In this document: piece by piece, positions 17,085-26,413 of the stretch | Layout of the letters: each line of letters begins with the position of its first letter | Numbering within the stretch: position 1 is the stretch's first letter | Origin: Ruminococcus sp. | GTDB taxonomy: Bacteria; Bacillota; Clostridia; Lachnospirales; Lachnospiraceae | Reading direction: 5' to 3' | NCBI GenBank assembly: GCA_013911065.1 | Contig: JACERV010000018.1 | Location: 1 to 64,000, forward strand | Length of the DNA: 64,000 nucleotides | Translations under genes and position numbers: made by a program | Notes under the pieces: generated by a model | What the model saw: the letters and a program-made list of their open reading frames with translations, nothing else | What the model was told of the DNA's origin: nothing | The model's database searches: none

Positions 17085-17926
17085 TGCAGTGTCCTCCCTG
17101 TAACCTCAATAAAAATATCATTCAAAGTCGGTTCGCTGCTGTGAATGGATAGTATGCGGTTTTCTTTCATTAGGTTTGCCAGCACATTGTCTTCCGATAT
17201 TTGAGAAAGCAGACATTCACCCAAACGCTCATGCTTATCATAGTAAGTGTACAAAACCTTTGCTGCTCCTTTCCGCATAATAAGATTATGGGGACTATCC
17301 AAAGCTTTAATGCCGCCGTTCACAATGAAAGCCACTCTGTCGCATAATTCTGTTGCGTCTGCCATATTGTGTGTCGTTAAAAATATGGTTTTGCCTTTTG
17401 CTTTTTGTTGTAAAATCATATCCTTCATTAATTGGCTATTGGCTGGGTCAAGACCGCTTGTTGGTTCGTCAAGGAATAATATATTGGGGTCGTGAAGCAG
17501 AGCTTTCAAGAAATTCAATCTTGACTTCATGCCCTTTGAATAGTCGGATACTTTCTTGTCGGCATCATTCTGTAATCCAATATCGGCGAGAATCTCATCA
17601 ATTTTCACTGTTTGCTTAGCATAAAGTGAACTGAAAAATTCTAGGTTTTGACGGGCAGTTAATTTTTCATACATCGTTGAATATTCAAAATCCACACCAA
17701 TGTTTTCATAAAAGTGGTTATCATGCTCTTTGCATTCGATACCATCCAGCTTAACGCTTCCATCATATGTCGTGATTAAACCCGTGAGGATTTTTTGTAA
17801 TGTTGTTTTTCCCGCACCTGATGGACCTAAGAAACCAAAGATTTCGCCTCGTTCAACATGAAAATTCATACATGTAATGAAGGGTTTTTTTGAGTAACTA
17901 AATGATAGGTTTTTGACGGTTAGCAT
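17081..17926 (-). CDS. ABC transporter ATP-binding protein
   Basis: 281 residues. Walker A GPSGAGKTTL, signature DYSKGMKSRLNFLKALLHDP, Walker B ILFLDEPTSGLDPANS and switch His in TTHNMADA. The C-terminal extension of about 70 residues resembles CcmA/YhaQ-type export ATPases. First gene of the operon, under a TetR-type regulator encoded upstream on the same strand; operator at 17942-17965. Confidence 0.92.
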   Translation of the reverse strand: MLTVKNLSFSYSKKPFITCMNFHVERGEIFGFLGPSGAGKTTLQKILTGLITTYDGSVKLDGIECKEHDNHFYENIGVDFEYSTMYEKLTARQNLEFFSSLYAKQTVKIDEILADIGLQNDADKKVSDYSKGMKSRLNFLKALLHDPNILFLDEPTSGLDPANSQLMKDMILQQKAKGKTIFLTTHNMADATELCDRVAFIVNGGIKALDSPHNLIMRKGAAKVLYTYYDKHERLGECLLSQISEDNVLANLMKENRILSIHSSEPTLNDIFIEVTGRTLQ

Positions 17927-17941
17927 AATCTCCTCCTTAAA

Positions 17942-17965
17942 TGACTAAATTATTATTTTTAGTCA
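17942..17965. promoter_or_regulatory. TetR operator candidate before the ABC operon
   Basis: TGACTAAA-N8-TTTAGTCA, a perfect inverted repeat about 15 bp before the ATPase start. On the minus strand TTTACT, 17 bp, TAATAA overlaps it. Confidence 0.65.
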
Positions 17966-17983
17966 ATAAAACAGTAAAAAATT

Positions 17984-18574
17984 TTAGTTTAGCATTTGTA
18001 ATACTAAACCTCTAATGGTAAGTTTTAGAGCTTCGTTAAAATATTCTTCGCCTGCCTCTCGTTTATAGATCATACCGATAAAAAGGTTTCTGAAAGCAGC
18101 CCCATAATAATCAGCATTGATTTTACCAGAACCTGACACCATTCCTATAATATCTTTAATCATCGTACTATCATGTAAAAAATGGGTCTCCATAACCTCC
18201 TGGGGCAATTTACGGTAAAGTAGTTCTATTTCCCCGGTTGTCAAAAGACGCAATAAGCCTGTTTCATCTACTGCTTTAAAAAAGCTATAGATTATTTCAG
18301 TCAAATTTTCAACTGTTATATGGTTTCCCAATGCCTTGATTTCATTTAACAACTGTTTTTCTATGATCTCATGCTGTTCCAATAACACCTCAAATAACAG
18401 TAGCTCTTTTGATTCATAGAACAAGTAAAAGGTGCCTTTAGGGATTTTCACACGTTCCACTAATTCATCTACTGTAGTACGCCTAATTCCAAAATTTGAA
18501 AGACAGTATGAGGCTTCTTCTTTCAGCCTTTTTTTGATATATGCGCGTTCGTTATCCGTATATGTTTTAGGCAA
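17984..18574 (-). CDS. TetR family transcriptional regulator
   Basis: About 196 residues from a TTG start at 18574 preceded by AAAAGGAG. The longer in-frame reading to 18691 lacks a ribosome site and would add an untypical N-terminus. The N-terminal HTH reads RTTVDELVERVKIPKGTFYLFYESKELL, the canonical TetR signature; the C-terminal ligand domain is helical. It probably represses the ABC exporter immediately downstream through the palindrome at 17942-17965. Confidence 0.85.
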   Translation of the reverse strand: MPKTYTDNERAYIKKRLKEEASYCLSNFGIRRTTVDELVERVKIPKGTFYLFYESKELLLFEVLLEQHEIIEKQLLNEIKALGNHITVENLTEIIYSFFKAVDETGLLRLLTTGEIELLYRKLPQEVMETHFLHDSTMIKDIIGMVSGSGKINADYYGAAFRNLFIGMIYKREAGEEYFNEALKLTIRGLVLQMLN

Positions 18575-18664
18575 CTCAACCTCTCCTTTTTGACTGGAAC
18601 ATTTTATATAGTCATCATACTGCTTGGGAAGGCATTTGTCAATAGCGCCTCGCCTGAATATTAA

Positions 18665-18700
18665 TAATAGCAGATGCATGAAATCATGCATCTGCTATTA
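18665..18700. terminator. Long perfect hairpin between TetR and monooxygenase genes
   Basis: Arms TAATAGCAGATGCATGA and TCATGCATCTGCTATTA around an AA loop. Downstream on the minus strand is AT-rich (TTATTAATATT). Probably ends the 18715-19005 gene. Confidence 0.7.
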
Positions 18701-18714
18701 ATTTCTGCCAAGCC

Positions 18715-19005
18715 CTATAAATCCACTTCCGTATATAAACAGCATGTTCCCGGCTTAGAGCAATGTTTTGCCATTTCCGGTACACAGGTTGTAAAATGGT
18801 CAGAAGCATTATGGCCTTCAATTGCCTTTTCGTCCTCCCATTCTTCAATAAAGGTCAGATGTGTTTCGTCTTTCAAATCCCTATTTAAATTATAGGAAAT
18901 ACAGCCTTTTTCTTTTCTTGTCTCCGCAATCAGTGTTTTCGCCAGACTTAAAAACTCATTTACCTCATCCTTTTTTACAAAGTTATCTGCCACAATTTTT
19001 ATCAT
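18715..19005 (-). CDS. Antibiotic biosynthesis monooxygenase (ABM) domain protein
   Basis: 96 residues, a single ABM/YgiN-like ferredoxin fold: MIKIVADNFVKKDEVNEFLS, EKGCISYNLNRDLKDETHLTFIEEW and a conserved His in HNASDHF. Such proteins act as quinol monooxygenases or small-molecule enzymes, or are uncharacterised. It has two or three Cys near the C-terminus (HCSKPGTCC), which is unusual. Monocistronic by position. Confidence 0.85.
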   Translation of the reverse strand: MIKIVADNFVKKDEVNEFLSLAKTLIAETRKEKGCISYNLNRDLKDETHLTFIEEWEDEKAIEGHNASDHFTTCVPEMAKHCSKPGTCCLYTEVDL

Positions 19006-19036
19006 ATTGCATTCCTCCTTTTTAGCATAGATGATA

Positions 19037-20374
19037 TCATTCTTCTTTTATATTAAAGGAATTTTTCAGTTTCAGCAACAGCTTTTCCAGCAAAATTGAC
19101 GAGCATACTGCCCTTATAATCTGATCCAATACTAAAGAAATCCACGCCCCGTATACACCCATGTTCATTTGATAAATTAGAAAGGCGGTAAATATGGGCC
19201 TGATGACTGTAATACTGATAAAGGAATAAAGAGCAACATGTCCCGTTTTCCCGCTCCCCCGGAGCACGCCTGCACAAATCATAGCATGGGCCTCTGGAAA
19301 GCTGACGGCAGCAACAAATATCATGATAACACTTCCCATTTCTGCCACCGCCTTATCTCTGGTATAAAATCCCAGGATTGTATCTCTGAAAAAGAAGCAG
19401 ACCAGAAAAGAGATTATAGAGAAAATGAGGCTGATTTTAATTCCCGATTTTACATATCCTTCCCAGCCCTCCCTGTTTTTCTTCCCCCCCGACCGGCTGG
19501 CAAGGACCGTACTGGCTTTTCCCATTCCCTGGGCAAAATTGTAATAGATATCACATACATTCATGCAGATACTGTGCACAACAAAGGGGACAGTACCTAA
19601 TCCTGCTGCCATACGGGAATATAAGACCATCCCGACCCGCTCACTGCCCTGCTCCAGAAAAATACCGCCAAAAACCGGGAGAAATTCTTTGAGATAGCTT
19701 TTTTCCGGTATCCATTTACCCTTCTCCTGTAAAATTCCTCCTTTTCTTAAAGCATATGCCGTATATAAAAAAGTAACCGTTGTGCCGGTCAATGCCGCAA
19801 TGCCAGCTCCTTTCACTCCCAAAGACGGAAAGGGACCTATCCCCAGAATTAAGATTCCATTCATAACAACGTTCATAACATTGCCTGTGACATTTACTTT
19901 CATCACAATACTGGTTTTTCCAAACCCCATTAATGCCGCCTGCAATACCGTTGATATTGAACTCATAAACACCGCGCACAACGCAATCTTTCCATAAGTA
20001 ACAGCGCGGGATAAATACACAGCATCGGCCCCCGCCAGCCATAGAATTTTTTCGATGAAAAGAAAAAACAATACGTGAATTACAGACAAAAATAGAACAA
20101 CCACAAAAAAAGACTGCCTGAGTACATCTCTTGCTTCCTGAGTTTTCCCCATACCTGCCTTACGGGCAGTTAAAACCATAATTGCCGTTGCCAGCGAGCG
20201 GGCAATACAAAAAAGTATCATTTTTATCTGTACAAAAATACTGACTGCTGCAATAGATTTTGTTCCAAGGGTTCCCACCATAATTAAATCTGCCGAACTG
20301 AGCAGAATCATAAATATGCCTTCCGCTGCGGAAGGCATAGCAATTTTTAAATATTCTTTATCATATTTTCCCAT
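19037..20374 (-). CDS. MATE family efflux transporter
   Basis: About 445 residues, twelve predicted helices in two MATE repeats (AMPSAAEGIFMILLSSADLIMVG near the N-terminus). The family couples Na+ or H+ entry to export of cationic compounds. ATG 20374 is a better start than the one six bases upstream. It overlaps the end of the deacylase gene, so it is probably the last gene of the nik-deacylase-MATE operon. Confidence 0.9.
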   Translation of the reverse strand: MGKYDKEYLKIAMPSAAEGIFMILLSSADLIMVGTLGTKSIAAVSIFVQIKMILFCIARSLATAIMVLTARKAGMGKTQEARDVLRQSFFVVVLFLSVIHVLFFLFIEKILWLAGADAVYLSRAVTYGKIALCAVFMSSISTVLQAALMGFGKTSIVMKVNVTGNVMNVVMNGILILGIGPFPSLGVKGAGIAALTGTTVTFLYTAYALRKGGILQEKGKWIPEKSYLKEFLPVFGGIFLEQGSERVGMVLYSRMAAGLGTVPFVVHSICMNVCDIYYNFAQGMGKASTVLASRSGGKKNREGWEGYVKSGIKISLIFSIISFLVCFFFRDTILGFYTRDKAVAEMGSVIMIFVAAVSFPEAHAMICAGVLRGSGKTGHVALYSFISITVIRPIFTAFLIYQMNMGVYGAWISLVLDQIIRAVCSSILLEKLLLKLKNSFNIKEE

Positions 20375-21278
20375 ATGCAATTAGAGGATCCCCTTTTCTT
20401 ACTCCTAACGCATGGGTTAGATATAATGCTACTCCGTCAAATTCTGCTCTGTATTCCTTTATAATTTCCCCGGAGCCGTCTGTCAGCCTGCCTAACAGCT
20501 CATTCTTTTTCACTGCTTCTCCGGCTCCCTTCATACAGTACCAGAAGCCTTTTTCCGCTGCTTCTTCATAAGAAGTATGTGAAATTTCTACAGAACTCTT
20601 CTGATTTTTCTCATACTCTTTTATGTTCAGAAAATCCATAATCTCACAGACATTCCGTTTGCATGCCCCAACCTCCGCAGTAGTCCACTTACCTCCCCCG
20701 CCTCTTTCGATTAATAAGGACGGGATGTTACATTTTGCCGCATAGCTATAAAGCCCGTTTTCTGCCCTGGACTGAATGCAATATTCTATAGAAAGCTTTT
20801 TTACCGCTTCTCTTGTTTTCTGTTCAATTTTTACCCCTGCACCTACCGGGAAAAATACCAGAGGGGTCATAGATTCATTCACATCTCCGCCATGAAGGTC
20901 TATAAGAAAATCCGCCTTTTTATATAGATACTCTTCCAGTGCCCCCGCCATCTGCCAGGTGATACTGCCTTTTTCATCTCCCGGGAAACATCGGTTCAGA
21001 TTTTCCCCATCTTCCGGTACAATTTGCTTTGCACCTTCATAAAATCCACTCTCATTTATTAAGGGAATAAAAAGGACGCTTCCCGACAGTTCACTTGCCT
21101 TTATTTCAGTTACTAATTCTCTGACTGCCTGAATTCCTACGTATTCACAGCCATGAACTCCTGCAGTAACCACCAGAGTTTTTCCCGGGGCATCCCCTTT
21201 TATCCAGATTCCCTTAATTCCTTCCGTGCCCGGAACAGGGATCACAATGCCCCATTTTTCATACACACTCTGCAGCAT
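20361..21278 (-). CDS. Succinylglutamate desuccinylase/aspartoacylase-like M14 deacylase
   Basis: About 305 residues. The zinc motif HGCEYVG has ligand His and Glu; NLNRCFPGD binds substrate carboxylate in the family; LIDLHGGD carries the third ligand His; LLIERGGGG lies near the catalytic Glu. GGAGGAG lies before ATG 21278. The start overlaps the nikE end by about 20 bases, so it is cotranscribed with the importer. This suggests that the imported molecule or a metal ligand is an N-acyl amino acid type compound (inference). Confidence 0.85.
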   Translation of the reverse strand: MLQSVYEKWGIVIPVPGTEGIKGIWIKGDAPGKTLVVTAGVHGCEYVGIQAVRELVTEIKASELSGSVLFIPLINESGFYEGAKQIVPEDGENLNRCFPGDEKGSITWQMAGALEEYLYKKADFLIDLHGGDVNESMTPLVFFPVGAGVKIEQKTREAVKKLSIEYCIQSRAENGLYSYAAKCNIPSLLIERGGGGKWTTAEVGACKRNVCEIMDFLNIKEYEKNQKSSVEISHTSYEEAAEKGFWYCMKGAGEAVKKNELLGRLTDGSGEIIKEYRAEFDGVALYLTHALGVRKGDPLIAYGKI

Positions 21279-22068
21279 GATTCTCCTCCTCCATAAAATC
21301 AATAATTGAATGCAGCAGTTTCAGAGCATATTCATCTGTCACCGCTCCAATGTTACTGGTTTTCGTCACTTCCGTGACTCTTCCGTTATTTAAAAATAGT
21401 ACTCTGTCACAAAAATAGGTGATTGAAGTCAAATCATGTGTAATAAATATGTAGGTTAGATTCAACTTGTTCTTTAGTTCTATCAACAAATCCATAATCT
21501 GCACCTGTGTATGTGCATCCAAGGAAGAAACTGCCTCATCCAGAAGAATGATTTCAGCATCACAGGCCACTGCCCGGGCAATACATACCCTCTGCAGCTG
21601 CCCGCCGGAAAGCTCGTGGGGAAACCGGTTTGCATAAGTTTCATCCAGTCCCACTAACGTAAGGAGCCTTGCAACTTCTTCTTTTCTTTCTATCTTCTTC
21701 TTCGTTTTTCTCTCTCTTACCGTAATTCCTTCTCCAATAATGTCCTTGATGTGAAACCTTGGATTTGATGATGTGGTATAATCCTGAAATACAACACTGA
21801 TTTTATCCCTCAGTAACTTCCTGCCTTTTCTTGAAGAATAAATATTCTCCCCCTCTATCAGTGCCTCCCCATTGTCTGGTTTTAATAATCCACATAAAAC
21901 CTTTCCCATGGTACTCTTCCCGCTGCCGCTTTCTCCCAAAATTCCAAGGCACTCTCCTTTTTCAACTCTTACTGATATATCACGCAGAACCTTCTTTCTC
22001 TCTGTTCCAAATAATTTCTTTTGCAGCTCGTTTCGGAAGCTTACATTTATATGTTGCAATTCAATCAT
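21259..22068 (-). CDS. nikE: Nickel/peptide-type ABC importer ATP-binding protein NikE
   Basis: About 269 residues from ATG 22068, which overlaps the nikD stop as ATGA. Walker A GESGSGKST, signature LSGGQLQRVCIARAVA and Walker B IILLDEAVSSLDAHTQ place it in the OppF/DppF/NikE group. It pairs with NikD to energise the two permeases. Confidence 0.88.
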   Translation of the reverse strand: MIELQHINVSFRNELQKKLFGTERKKVLRDISVRVEKGECLGILGESGSGKSTMGKVLCGLLKPDNGEALIEGENIYSSRKGRKLLRDKISVVFQDYTTSSNPRFHIKDIIGEGITVRERKTKKKIERKEEVARLLTLVGLDETYANRFPHELSGGQLQRVCIARAVACDAEIILLDEAVSSLDAHTQVQIMDLLIELKNKLNLTYIFITHDLTSITYFCDRVLFLNNGRVTEVTKTSNIGAVTDEYALKLLHSIIDFMEEENHAAECV

Positions 22069-22895
22069 AGCATCCCTCTCCCTTTTCCCAGAACCCTCCT
22101 GTATTGTTCCATAACCGCACACTTCTTTTCTGCCAGCATTCTGGTATATGGATCTTTTGCGTGGCGGAGAATGTCATGAAAACTTCCTTCGTCCACAATC
22201 CTTCCCTGATTCATGACAAGGATACGGTCCGCTACATAAGAGATTGCCCCTAAATCATGGGTAATAAAAATCATGGACGTTTTCTTTTCCCTTTTGATTT
22301 CTCTGAAAGCTTTCAGAACCTCATGCTGGGTAATCGCGTCCAATGCCGTTGTGGGCTCATCTGCAACCAGAAGGTCCGGTTCCATAGAAAGGGCAATTCC
22401 CACCATGATTCTTTGAATCATACCTCCCGAAAGCTGGTGGGGATACTTTTGCAGGACTTCCAAAGGTTCCCTGATCTGCATTTGTTCCAGCAGTTCGATG
22501 GATTTCTCTCGGATTTTTTCGGCATCCCAGTCTGTATGTGCCTGAAAAGTTTCGGCAATCTGGCTGGAAATCCTGCAGAGAGGGTCAAAAGAGGTCATAG
22601 GATTCTGCAGTACCATGGCTATTTTACTTCCCCTGATATTCCGCAGACTTTCCTTACTCTCTTTTAACAGGTCCTTCCCGTGAAACCAGGCTTCACCAGT
22701 TACTTTAAAGTTTGTGTCCAGCAGCCCCATAATACTTTTTACGGTCATACTTTTACCGCTCCCGGACTCCCCTAATATTCCAAGGCACTCCCCTTCATTT
22801 ACGCAGAAATCGGAATCATAAACCAGTGTGTAAGATTTTCCCCTTTCCTGAACGGAAACCTGTAAATTTTTCACATTTAATATTACATTACTCAT
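22065..22895 (-). CDS. nikD: Nickel/peptide-type ABC importer ATP-binding protein NikD
   Basis: 276 residues; Walker A GESGSGKSM, signature LSGGMIQRIMVGIALS, Walker B LLVADEPTTALDAITQ, and the MVLQNPMTSFDP stretch typical of NikD/OppD. Overlaps nikC by four bases. Confidence 0.88.
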   Translation of the reverse strand: MSNVILNVKNLQVSVQERGKSYTLVYDSDFCVNEGECLGILGESGSGKSMTVKSIMGLLDTNFKVTGEAWFHGKDLLKESKESLRNIRGSKIAMVLQNPMTSFDPLCRISSQIAETFQAHTDWDAEKIREKSIELLEQMQIREPLEVLQKYPHQLSGGMIQRIMVGIALSMEPDLLVADEPTTALDAITQHEVLKAFREIKREKKTSMIFITHDLGAISYVADRILVMNQGRIVDEGSFHDILRHAKDPYTRMLAEKKCAVMEQYRRVLGKGRGML

Positions 22896-23716
22896 ACTTG
22901 TGTCTCCTTAGGATCAAGAACATCGCGAAGTGCATCCCCCAGCAAATTGAAGGCGGTCACAACGGCAACAATGGCAATACCGGGTGTCAGCATCTGTACC
23001 GGATTTGTGGTCAGGACATTCTTTGCCTCATTAAGCATGGCACCCCATTCCGGTATCGGCGCCTGTACTCCCAGCCCTAAAAAGGACAGGGTAGATATAT
23101 TAATAATGGCCCATCCAATGTCCAGGCTTGACAGCACCGCAAGGTCCGCTGCAATAGAAGGGAGTAAATGCCGGAAAAGAATAAAATGCTCCGGCATACC
23201 CACACACCTGGAAAACAGGACAAAATTCCGATCACGGTACTGGACTACTCCTGTCCGGATCATTCGTGCATACCATGCCCATTTAATAAATACATTTGCA
23301 AGAATCACATTGCGGACATCGATTCCCAGAAGGGCTACAACAGCAAATACCATAATCTGGCTGGGAAAAGAAAGCATGACATCCACCACCCGCATAATCA
23401 CTTCGTCCACAATGCCCCCGAAATGTCCGGCCAGCAGGCCCATTAAAGCTCCCAGGCCAATGGTTCCAATCATAGTCAAAGCCGCCAGCCCCAGTGTAGG
23501 CCGGATACCAAACAACATTCTTGACAGCACACACCTTCCCAAATGGTCGGTGCCAAGGGGATATTCCAGGCTAAATGCTGCAAACTTATTGATAATATCA
23601 TTTTCATATGGATCATTGGGGGCTATCCACGGGGCTAAAATTCCCAGAACAGCAATTGCAAGGATTAAGGCCGTAGTAATTACAGCCGTTTTATTATGCA
23701 AAAAACGTTTAAACAT
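22892..23716 (-). CDS. nikC: Nickel/peptide-type ABC importer permease NikC
   Basis: 274 residues, about six helices, N-terminal oligopeptide-permease C type domain, and the EAA loop with the permease signature SLDIGWAIINISTLSFLGLGVQAPIPEWGAML. Adjacent to nikB with one shared base. Inner membrane channel partner of NikB. Confidence 0.9.
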   Translation of the reverse strand: MFKRFLHNKTAVITTALILAIAVLGILAPWIAPNDPYENDIINKFAAFSLEYPLGTDHLGRCVLSRMLFGIRPTLGLAALTMIGTIGLGALMGLLAGHFGGIVDEVIMRVVDVMLSFPSQIMVFAVVALLGIDVRNVILANVFIKWAWYARMIRTGVVQYRDRNFVLFSRCVGMPEHFILFRHLLPSIAADLAVLSSLDIGWAIINISTLSFLGLGVQAPIPEWGAMLNEAKNVLTTNPVQMLTPGIAIVAVVTAFNLLGDALRDVLDPKETQV

Positions 23717-24657
23717 CAGGATGCCTCCTTTCGGAGTCTTGGGTCTGCAACGGTCTGAAGTATATCAAAAATCAGGTTAAATACAACAAACAGTACGCCA
23801 ATCAATAATACATAGGTTTGAATTACCGGATAGTCCCTGTTAAAAATAGATGTGATGCACAAGGTCCCCAGCCCCGGCCAGGCAAACACATTTTCCACTA
23901 CAATGGTTCCCGCAATCAACTGTGGGATACTCATTCCGATTGCTACAAAACAGGTATGCAGGGAATTTCTTAAAATATGCCCTATCAGTATTTTTTTCTG
24001 TGGAATGCCGCGTACGTTAGCATACAGCACATAATCCTGCTTCATATTTTCCAGCATGTTATTACGTATCAAACGGATGTAAGTAGAAATATATGTGAAC
24101 GATACAGTAACCGCCGGAAGAATCAAATGGCTGAACGTTCCACTTCCGCTGGTCGGGAGCAAGTCTAATTTAATTGCTACCAGCCACATCAGCAAAAGGC
24201 CAATCCAGTACGCGGGCATGGCCGTTGTCATAAACACCAGCATACGAATGATTTTGTCAAACCAGCTATTTCGATATACCGCACATAAAAAACCAATGGG
24301 AAGACTAAGTAAAATAACCAGAATCAAAGAAGTCCCTGCAAGCTGAAGCGTTGCAGGCAGGCATCGTGCTAATTCCCCGGCAACTGTTCTGGACGGATTG
24401 GTATAGCTGATTCCAAAGTCCCCGCGCAGGCAATCTGCCACCCAGCCTGCATAACGTACCAGATAGGGCTTGTCCAGACCAAGCTCCTCCCTCACTTCTG
24501 CAATGGCCTCATCCGTTATGACCGGCACCTGCCGGACCCTGAGCGCGACCTCTGCCGGATCTGACGGAATCAGATTTATAAAGACAAAGCACACGAACGA
24601 AATACAGATTAACAACGGAATAGTCAGCAGTATTCTCTTCATAATATACTGTTTCAT
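23716..24657 (-). CDS. nikB: Nickel/peptide-type ABC importer permease NikB
   Basis: 313 residues, six helices. The N-terminal region with NLIPSDPAEVALRVRQVP and LGLDKPYLVRYAGWVAD is characteristic of NikB annotations. Separated from nikA by 58 bp holding a hairpin (24680-24707) that may protect the nikA message and lower permease expression. Confidence 0.9.
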   Translation of the reverse strand: MKQYIMKRILLTIPLLICISFVCFVFINLIPSDPAEVALRVRQVPVITDEAIAEVREELGLDKPYLVRYAGWVADCLRGDFGISYTNPSRTVAGELARCLPATLQLAGTSLILVILLSLPIGFLCAVYRNSWFDKIIRMLVFMTTAMPAYWIGLLLMWLVAIKLDLLPTSGSGTFSHLILPAVTVSFTYISTYIRLIRNNMLENMKQDYVLYANVRGIPQKKILIGHILRNSLHTCFVAIGMSIPQLIAGTIVVENVFAWPGLGTLCITSIFNRDYPVIQTYVLLIGVLFVVFNLIFDILQTVADPRLRKEAS

Positions 24658-24679
24658 AAATCATTCTCTCCTCAAATCA

Positions 24680-24707
24680 GAGGACGCTGCAAATTTGCTG
24701 CGTCCTC
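24680..24707. other. Intercistronic hairpin between nikA and nikB
   Basis: GAGGACGC/GCGTCCTC arms around a loop that itself pairs (TGCAAATTTGC). On the transcribed minus strand it lacks a T tract, so a stabilising or partial-stop element is more likely than a full terminator. Confidence 0.6.
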
Positions 24708-24715
24708 CGGGTTTT

Positions 24716-26317
24716 TTATTCAAAATACATATCGTAGAATGGAACCTCATATTGTGTCTGTGTAAAATGCATTCCTTCCAGATCTGAACGGTAGATTGCT
24801 TTGTTGCATTCATAAGTCAATGGTATGTACACCGCATCTTCGTGCAGTCTTGTAAGCACGAATGTATATAATTCTTGTCTTTTTGCTTCATCCGTGGAAG
24901 TCAGGATTTCTGTAATTGCGGCATCTATTTCTGCCTTATCGTCCAGGCCAAGCTGTGCTGCATAATCTCCATATACAGGCTGTCTCATTGCTGCCAGAGA
25001 GGACTGCGGGTCATATGGTGTTCCCCAGCAGATGTTAAATACCATATCAAAAGTTCCGGCTTTCATTTTATCTCTGTAGGACTGTTCTTCCTCTCCGCTG
25101 ATATTGAGGGAAATTCCCAGCTTGTCATATTCAGACTGAAGGTATTCTGCAATTGTTTTTTCTGTTACACTGTCACTGTTATACAACAGGGATAACTCCA
25201 TTTTTTTGCCGTCTTTTTCACGCACACCGCCGGTACCCTTTACCCAGCCTGCTTCATCCAGCATCTGTTCCGCCTGCTCCGCTGCGTAAACGTATGGCTG
25301 CAAATCTATGTCACAGTATGGAACTGTTTCTGCAAACAATGTATCTGCGGGCTTCTCCAGACCGTAGAAAATTCCTTCTGAAATAGCCTCTTTATTTGTT
25401 GCGTGCTGAATTGCCTGGCGTACTTCCTTATCTTTCAGGATTTCATTCGATGTATTTAAAACAATCTGACGTGTAGATGTAGGATCTGAAAGAGCAACTT
25501 TAAAGTCTTCACTGTCAATATATTTGTTTACTGCATCAGCATCTATCATATTCTTCCCGAAGATTAAATCTATCTCACCCTTTTCCAGTGCCATGATTCT
25601 AGTCTGATTGTCAGGAATAACCTTAACTGTAATTTTCTTAATTTCTGGTTTTTCTCCCCAGTAATTTTCATTTACTTCAAACACCGCATATTCATCTGTC
25701 ACAAAATCCGTCAGCACATAGGCACCTGTCCCGATGTATTCATTTACACCATCCTTCGTACTTCCGTCTTTCATAGCTTTTGGAGAAATCATTGCAAAAG
25801 GTCTTGTCACACCAAGCTCTGTAAGCATGGGATAATAAGGCTCTGACAGTTCAATCACAAACGTTTTTTCATCCGGCGCTGAAACTCCTTTCAGAAGATT
25901 CATCATTTCCAGCCATGTGTGCCTGTCCTTATTTTCAATAATAGCATCAAAATTTGCTTTTACCGCATAAGCATCACATACCTCTCCGTCAGAAAAAGTA
26001 ATTCCGTCTCTAATCTGGAATGTATACGTTTTTCCGTCTTCACTGATTTCCCAGCTTTCAGCAATACAGCCCTCGTATCCGCTCTCTGTAATATTTACCA
26101 AAGTTTCATATAACATTTCCTGAGCGTACATCTCACCGGCATACAGATGGGGGTTTAAGTCTCTGATATCCCGGTAATTGACGAATACTAATTCCTCATT
26201 ACCAGAAGCCTCCGTCGACGTCTCACTCTTTGACTCCTGTTCCTTATTTCCACAGCCTGTTATAACAGAAGCTGCAAGTATACCTGCCATTACCAACATA
26301 AAAAATTTTCTTTTCAC
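24716..26317 (-). CDS. nikA: Nickel-type ABC transporter substrate-binding lipoprotein NikA
   Basis: About 533 residues from a GTG at 26317 with GGAGG eight bases upstream. A signal peptide with lipobox ends at Cys22 (VITGC). The mature part has the NikA/OppA SBP_bac_5 fold with FVNYRDIRDLNPHLYAGEMY, TELGVTRPFAMISP and VKVIPDNQTRIMALEKGEIDLI, blocks I recall from NikA-annotated proteins. The true ligand (nickel or cobalt complex, or peptide) cannot be settled from sequence. The promoter carries a GTTAG-N6-CTAAC site just downstream of its -10. Confidence 0.87.
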   Translation of the reverse strand: MKRKFFMLVMAGILAASVITGCGNKEQESKSETSTEASGNEELVFVNYRDIRDLNPHLYAGEMYAQEMLYETLVNITESGYEGCIAESWEISEDGKTYTFQIRDGITFSDGEVCDAYAVKANFDAIIENKDRHTWLEMMNLLKGVSAPDEKTFVIELSEPYYPMLTELGVTRPFAMISPKAMKDGSTKDGVNEYIGTGAYVLTDFVTDEYAVFEVNENYWGEKPEIKKITVKVIPDNQTRIMALEKGEIDLIFGKNMIDADAVNKYIDSEDFKVALSDPTSTRQIVLNTSNEILKDKEVRQAIQHATNKEAISEGIFYGLEKPADTLFAETVPYCDIDLQPYVYAAEQAEQMLDEAGWVKGTGGVREKDGKKMELSLLYNSDSVTEKTIAEYLQSEYDKLGISLNISGEEEQSYRDKMKAGTFDMVFNICWGTPYDPQSSLAAMRQPVYGDYAAQLGLDDKAEIDAAITEILTSTDEAKRQELYTFVLTRLHEDAVYIPLTYECNKAIYRSDLEGMHFTQTQYEVPFYDMYFE

Positions 26318-26361
26318 AAAAGTTTCCTCCTTTTTTCTTGACTTATGTGAGTGTAACACAG

Positions 26362-26377
26362 GTTAGTGTATTCTAAC
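26362..26377. promoter_or_regulatory. GTTAG-N6-CTAAC operator candidate at nikA
   Basis: Inverted repeat starting two bases after the -10 element (26380-26385, TGATAT on the minus strand). The same motif lies in the same position at lysR (27336-27351). Confidence 0.6.
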
Positions 26378-26379
26378 TA

Positions 26380-26409
26380 ATATCATTTTGGAAGTTCCTG
26401 ATATAACAA
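26380..26409 (-). promoter_or_regulatory. nikA promoter
   Basis: TTGTTA (26404-26409), 18 bp, TGATAT (26380-26385). A TATAACAA/TTGTTATA palindrome, LysR-box-like, covers the -35 region. Confidence 0.5.
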
Positions 26410-26413
26410 TTTG

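Noticed and set aside
22947-23780. Plus-strand frame opposite nikC
   Set aside because: Shadow of a permease gene; no ribosome site.
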